Assembly: GCF_008254045.1 (NCBI RefSeq)
Contig: NZ_CP042425.1
Location: forward strand, 6,386,001 to 6,450,000
Origin: Limnoglobus roseus
GTDB lineage: Bacteria; Planctomycetota; Planctomycetia; Gemmatales; Gemmataceae
Reading direction: 5' to 3'
Length of the DNA stretch: 64,000 nucleotides
Shown: one piece after another, positions 59,629 to 64,000 of the stretch
Layout: each line of letters opens with the position of its first letter
Numbering within the stretch: the first letter of the stretch is position 1
Translations under genes and position numbers: made by a program
Notes under the pieces: generated by a model
What the model saw: only the letters and a program-made list of their open reading frames with translations
Told to the model about the DNA's origin: nothing
Databases searched by the model: none

Positions 59629-60539
59629 GAGCGGTTCCCGGTCGGGTCTAGCGCGTCGTGCTCGGCTCGGTTATGCTGGACGTACCGAGCGAGGGCGAGC
59701 GATGCGGGCGTACTCGATGGACCTGCGGGCGCGGGTGCTGGCCGCCTGCGACGGTGGGGCCAAGACGCGGGCGGTGGCCCGCACGTTTTCGGTCAGCGCG
59801 TCGTGGGTCCGCCGGCTCCAGCAGACCCGGCGGGAGGAGGGTCGGGTGACCCCGGCGGCCCACGCCGGGGGCCGTCGCCGCCCCGGACGCCACACTGGCC
59901 GAGTACCGCCGGCGGTTCGCTGTCCGGGTCGGCGTTGGCCCGGGCCCTCGTCGCCCTCGGGTTGTCGCGGAAAAAAAAGTCGATCCGGGCGGCCGAGCAG
60001 GACCGCCCGGACGTGAAGCAACAGCGGGACGACTTGGCGGGCGGCGCAGCCGGGGCTGGACCCGGCGACGTTGGTGTTCGTGGACGAGACGCGGGCGAGC
60101 ACGAACATGGCCCGGACCCACGGCCGGTGCCCGACCGGCCGGCGGCTGGTGATGGCCGTGCCGCACGGGCACGGGAAGACGACCACGTTCGTGGCCGCCT
60201 TGCGGGCGGACGGCATGATCGCCCCGACGGTCATCGACGGGGCCGGGGGACATGGTGGTGATGGACAACCTGGCGTGCCACAAGCGGGCCGGGGTGCGGC
60301 GGGCGATCGAGGCGGCGGGGGCCGCGCGGCGGCGGCTGCCGCCGTACTCCCCGGACCGGAACCCGATCGAGAGGGCGTTCCGCAAGCTCAAGGCGCGGTT
60401 GCGGGCGGCGGCCAAGCGGACGATCCGGGCGGTCGAGGACTACCGGGGCGAACGGTCGGCCGCGTTCGCCCCCGAGGAGTGCCGCAACTACTTCCGCAGT
60501 TGCGGCTACCCGACCGCTACGCCTACTCGGGAACCGCTC
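59629..60539. mobile_element. IS630-family insertion sequence, copy 2, degenerate
   Basis: Ends GAGCGGTTCCCG and its complement are flanked by TAA/TA on both sides. The right half (from about 60250) is identical to copy 1, while the left half differs in many bases and has deletions, including loss of the segment coding VTGDLFVADVERR of copy 1. Confidence 0.88.
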
Positions 60540-60542
60540 TAA
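59702..60542 (+). pseudogene. Degenerate IS630-family transposase
   Basis: The HTH frame starts MRAYSMDLRARVLAACDGG at 59702. Frame changes near 59865-59935 and 60050, an A8 run at 59971 and a deletion near 60243 break the gene. VFVDETRASTN, VVMDNLACHK and NPIERAFRKLK are still readable in different frames. Confidence 0.88.
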
Positions 60543-60910
60543 TCACCAAAGGAAATTGCCCCCTACCCGGCATCTATGGCAGAATCGAACCGCGGTGAGG
60601 TGGTCGCGAGGAGTGACGGGTCAGGCGGATTATATCACCGGGAGCGACGTGCGACGTTTAGCTCTATCTCTCCGACTTCCCTCCGGAACCCGGAGACCGG
60701 GGATCGCTGCCGCGCGGTTACTGCTCGGCCGCCAGCTCGTGACCCGGACCGGGCTGGCGGCATCCCCACCTGCTGCACAGACCACGGCGTAGTATCCTGA
60801 GGGGTCTCCGGCTCGGGAGCGGGACAATCACGCCGGGTCTGAGGACCAACATAACGGCTGCCGTCGGCCGGGATAGGGGCTTCTTTTCTCCGGATGGGAC
60901 GACCCCAAAC
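60543..60910. other. Region without a supported gene
   Basis: No protein-like frame is found on either strand. Short GC-rich palindromic words occur but no clear terminator or RNA gene. Confidence 0.4.
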
Positions 60911-62796
60911 CTATTTCTTTTCCTTCATCCGTTCGCAGTACGCCTTGTTGCCTTGCAAATGCTCTTCGTTGCCCAAGACGTCCAGTCCGGTCTTGTAGAC
61001 GGCGATGGCCGCGTCCCAGTCCCTCTTCTTCGTGGCCGCCTCCGCCCACTCGTCCACGACGGCGACGGCGTTGTTTCGCAACAGTTTGCCCGTTGGGTAC
61101 GCCTTGATCCCTTCCTTGTACTTCGCCAGGGCGTCGGCCCACTTCTCGTCGGCGGTCAGGGACCGGGCCCACCGGTCGTACACCATTTCGGCCACCTCGG
61201 CCTCGTGCCCGGACTTCGCCAGGAGCGGCCGGTATGTGCCGACGGCGGCCAGAGCTTCCTTGAACTTCTTGTCGTCGGCGAGCTTGTCCAGGGCACGGGC
61301 GGCGTGGGCCTTGCCGGCCTCGGCGACGGCGTCCACCTTCGGGAACTGCTTCGCCACCGCCGCGTAGTGGTCTGCCATCGCGGAGGCGGACGTCTTCTCC
61401 AGGGCCGCCAGGGCCTGCTGCGTGTGGTAGGCGATCCCCGCGACTACCTCCGCGTCCGTCGGGGCCAGGGTGTACGCGCGGGCCAGCACCTTCAGCGACC
61501 CGTCGGCGTCCGGCTTGTCGAGCAACTCCTGCGACCACTGGCGGAAGATGCTGATCCGGGCGGCCGAAAGGGCCTTGGCTTCCGCCTTAGGAAGCACTTT
61601 CGTGCCTCGCTCGATCACGGCCAGCGGCACGCCCAGTCTTTCGCCTGGGCGTGCCGCTGGCCGGCGCGGATGAACCAGTGGGCGGAGTTTCGGAAGTCCT
61701 TCTCAGTCGGCACGGCTTTGGCCGCGCGGGCGATCAGGGCCACGGCAGCGGGGTCGTCGCCGGCGTCCACCGCGGCGTCGAGGTACTTCTCCCAGGCCAC
61801 GTGGTGATTGTTCTGCAACGCCTTCGCCTTCGGGGCGAAGCTCAGCCCGAATGCGAGGGCGCGGACGGCGTCCTCGTACTTCTTGTCGGCCATTAGGTCC
61901 GGCCCCCAGTTGACGAAGACCGACAGCAGGTTCTTCGACGCGGTCCCGTCGGTCGGGTCCAGGGCCAAGGCGGCGAGGTAGCATCGAGCGGCCGCCAGCC
62001 GTCGGGCAGGCTTCTCCTGGGCCAACGCCACTCCGCGGTTGGAGTAGATCATGGCCGCGATGCCCAGAGCGTCCACCGCGTGCCCTTTCTCGCGGTCGGG
62101 CACAACGCCGATCACCTGGACGCCGGGCCGCTTGAGCTTGGCCGCCCAGTCGAACCTGTCCGGGTTGGTCGGTTCAATCTGGACGCGGTCCGGGCCGTCG
62201 ATCAGGTCGAGCGAGGCGTGGCCGGGCTGGTATTCGCTTCCCGGAATTGAGATGCCTTGGAGTTTCAGCCCTACCCGCGAAGCGACGAGGTAGTACATCG
62301 CCGACGCGGAGACGCAGTTGTACGTGCCGGTGTCGAACACGGCGGCGAGTGAGGTTTGCGTGCCTTCGTACCCCTTCTTCATCACGGTGGCGTGCAAGAG
62401 ATTCATCACGCCCTCGCCGCGGTCGCGGTCGGTCTTGGCGTCCTTCACGGCCGCCTTGGCGTCGGCCAACAGAGCGTCGAATCGCTCGCGGTACTTCCGC
62501 CGCGGTTCCGCTTCCTCGACGCCCGACGCGAACAGCATCGCGTCAAAGATCACGTCGGCCTCGACCTCGGCCGGCGGCTGCTCCTTGCGGCCCCAGGCGG
62601 CGAGGAGCAGCTTGCGTTCGTCGTCGGGCAGCCGGGGCACGTCGCCGAGCTTGAGGCCCTCCAGCCGGTCGAAGATCGTCAGCGGCGGCGCGTCCAGTTC
62701 GTACTTGCGATCCGCCGGTTTGTCGGCCCGGGCCGACGTGACGCACGCGACAACGACGAGGACGGCAAACCAACGCGGGCGGGTGGGATGATTCAC
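60911..62796 (-). pseudogene. Secreted TPR / transglutaminase-like protein with one frameshift
   Basis: GTG 62796 with GGGAGG upstream. The signal peptide is PRWFAVLVVVACVTSARA. The first part holds GTYNCVSASAMYYLVASRVG and PGHASLDLIDG, the Cys-His arrangement of transglutaminase-like domains. TPR-type helices follow. At about 61620 the first frame ends (KDWACRWP) while the TPR region continues in the next frame (VPLAVIERGTKVLPK) to the stop at 60911. Loss of one base restores a 620-residue protein, so this is either a recent mutation or a sequencing error. Confidence 0.75.
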
Positions 62797-62960
62797 GGCA
62801 GACCTCCCGGGCGAAGTGGCACCTTGAGAATACGGCCGCGGCGGCGTCTCGGATGTGGGAATGACAATCCGGGCTTTCCGCATGACATCCCCTCGCCGGG
62901 GCGGTATCGTCATCCAGGGTCGGCAGCACGGGCACCGGCCAGCACGACGGAGGGAAGGGG

Positions 62961-64000
62961 ATGGACGCGGTACTGTACCCGACCAACGACTTCGGACCGC
63001 TCATGAAGGGGCTGGTCATCGGCGGGCTGGGCATCTTCCACGTCTTCACCGCCCACTTCGCCATCGGCGGCGGCATCCTGCTGACTTACTTCCAGTGGTT
63101 ATCGATGACCGGCCGGTGTCGGTGTGCCCGAGCGTTCGTAGACGGCTACTTCCGCTACCTGGTGCTCATCAGCTTCGTGGCCGGGGCGCTCACCGGCGTC
63201 GGCATGTGGTTCACCACCATCCAGGTCAGCCCGGTCACGATCGGCCTGATGGTCGACGAGTTCCACTGGCTGTGGGCCATCGAGTGGACGTTCTTCAGCC
63301 TGGAGGTGGTGGCCGGGTACGCCGCCTTCCGGTACGGATCGCGGCTGACGGACAGGGCGCGGCTGACGCTTCTGGCCCTCTACTCCGTCGCCGCGTGGAT
63401 GAGCCTGTTCTGGATCAACGGCATCCTGTCCTTCCAACTGACGCCCGGGGCGTGGCTGGAGAGCCGGTCGCTGGCCGCCGCCTTCTTCAACCCGACGTTC
63501 CTGCCGTCCCTCCTGTACCGCACCATCGCAGCCCTGGTGGTCGCGGCCCTGTCAGCGATGGTCGTTGTCAACCTGGCGTCGGAACTGACGCGGCCCGAGC
63601 GCGAGGAGTTGGTCCGCCGGGCCGCGTGGCTGATGGCCCCGATGGCCGCCATGCCGCTGCTTGGCTTGTGGTTCGTCGGGGCCATGCCACCGGACAGCCG
63701 CGAGTGGATTATGGGCGGGTCGATCGCCATGACGCTCATGCTCAACATCGCCGTCGGGGCGTCGGCCCTCGTCGGCGGGTACGCCCTCGTCGGCCTGCTG
63801 CGGAACCGCCTTTACGTGAATGGGGCGACGGCCACCGTGCTGTGCGTACTCGCGTTCGCCGCCACCGCCGGGGGCGAGTTCGTGCGGGAAGGTGTTCGCA
63901 AACCGTACACGCTGCGAGAACTGCTCTACTCGAACGCGGTGCGGCCGGAACAGGTGGCGGAACTCCGGCGGACGGGACTGACCGCCATCGACCCGTTCCC
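62961..64000 (+). CDS. cydA: Cytochrome bd-type quinol oxidase subunit I-like protein (5' part)
   Basis: ATG 62961 with GGGAAGGGG upstream; the frame stays open to the end of the window (346 codons). Hallmarks are FHVFTAHFAIGGGILLTYFQW, GALTGVGMWFTTIQVSP and FHWLWAIEWTFFSLEVVAGY, with several membrane helices. The segment GEFVREGVRKPYTLRELLYSNAV near the end is typical of planctomycete CydA-like proteins that often carry a C-terminal haem c domain. That part is outside the window. It belongs to the respiratory chain. Confidence 0.75.
   Translation, partial: MDAVLYPTNDFGPLMKGLVIGGLGIFHVFTAHFAIGGGILLTYFQWLSMTGRCRCARAFVDGYFRYLVLISFVAGALTGVGMWFTTIQVSPVTIGLMVDEFHWLWAIEWTFFSLEVVAGYAAFRYGSRLTDRARLTLLALYSVAAWMSLFWINGILSFQLTPGAWLESRSLAAAFFNPTFLPSLLYRTIAALVVAALSAMVVVNLASELTRPEREELVRRAAWLMAPMAAMPLLGLWFVGAMPPDSREWIMGGSIAMTLMLNIAVGASALVGGYALVGLLRNRLYVNGATATVLCVLAFAATAGGEFVREGVRKPYTLRELLYSNAVRPEQVAELRRTGLTAIDPF

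Overview
The window is high-GC DNA and most likely comes from a planctomycete of the Gemmataceae type. This is an inference from three things: several proteins of planctomycete-only style (secreted SGNH and acetyl-xylan-esterase-like hydrolases, and a WLAGT...GNPFRPV...RGCWVVD paralogue at 53416), a heavy load of insertion sequences, and many small secreted or zinc-ribbon proteins. Nothing here fixes the species.

Region 1 (1-12519) is ordinary chromosome: the end of an RNase PH-like gene, trpS, a UDP-GlcNAc 2-epimerase, two secreted hydrolases and several secreted proteins of unknown role.

Region 2 (12548-41782) is an apparently complete 29.2 kb prophage integrated in a tRNA-Pro(GGG) gene. 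A 50-bp exact repeat of the tRNA 3' end bounds it, and a tyrosine integrase lies beside attR. The left arm reads rightward. It holds a block with an AT-rich patch, an inverted repeat and a 17-bp iteron array, followed by a chain of small, translationally coupled early genes. Almost everything else reads leftward as one late operon: integrase, tail terminator, TerS, HNH, TerL, portal, protease, capsid, connectors, tail tube, tail chaperones with a -1 frameshift site, tape measure, fibres, a sigma-like protein, a cassette with a matrixin protease and two c-type-heme proteins, a collagen-like fibre and an acyltransferase. The layout is that of an HK97-type siphophage of a planctomycete. The haem/protease cassette and the absence of any recognisable endolysin are its most unusual features.

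Region 3 (41783-51330) is an island of insertion sequences beside the attachment site. A broken second integrase is followed by a 1359-bp perfect-length inverted duplication carrying an IS110-family element, centred on an IS701-family element. Two identical IS5-type copies sit in tandem in one arm. An IS630 element, an IS66 remnant and an IS1595-type transposase follow.

Region 4 (51331-57541) returns to host-like genes: frameshifted regulators, tiny membrane proteins, and a tight phospholipid operon of a predicted phospholipid N-methyltransferase, phosphatidylserine decarboxylase and phosphatidylserine synthase.

Region 5 (57614-60539) is a decayed second prophage fragment (tape measure, small tail gene, tail chaperone) cut off by a degenerate IS630 copy. 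Region 6 (60911-64000) has a frameshifted secreted TPR protein and the start of a cytochrome bd-type quinol oxidase subunit I gene that runs off the end of the window.
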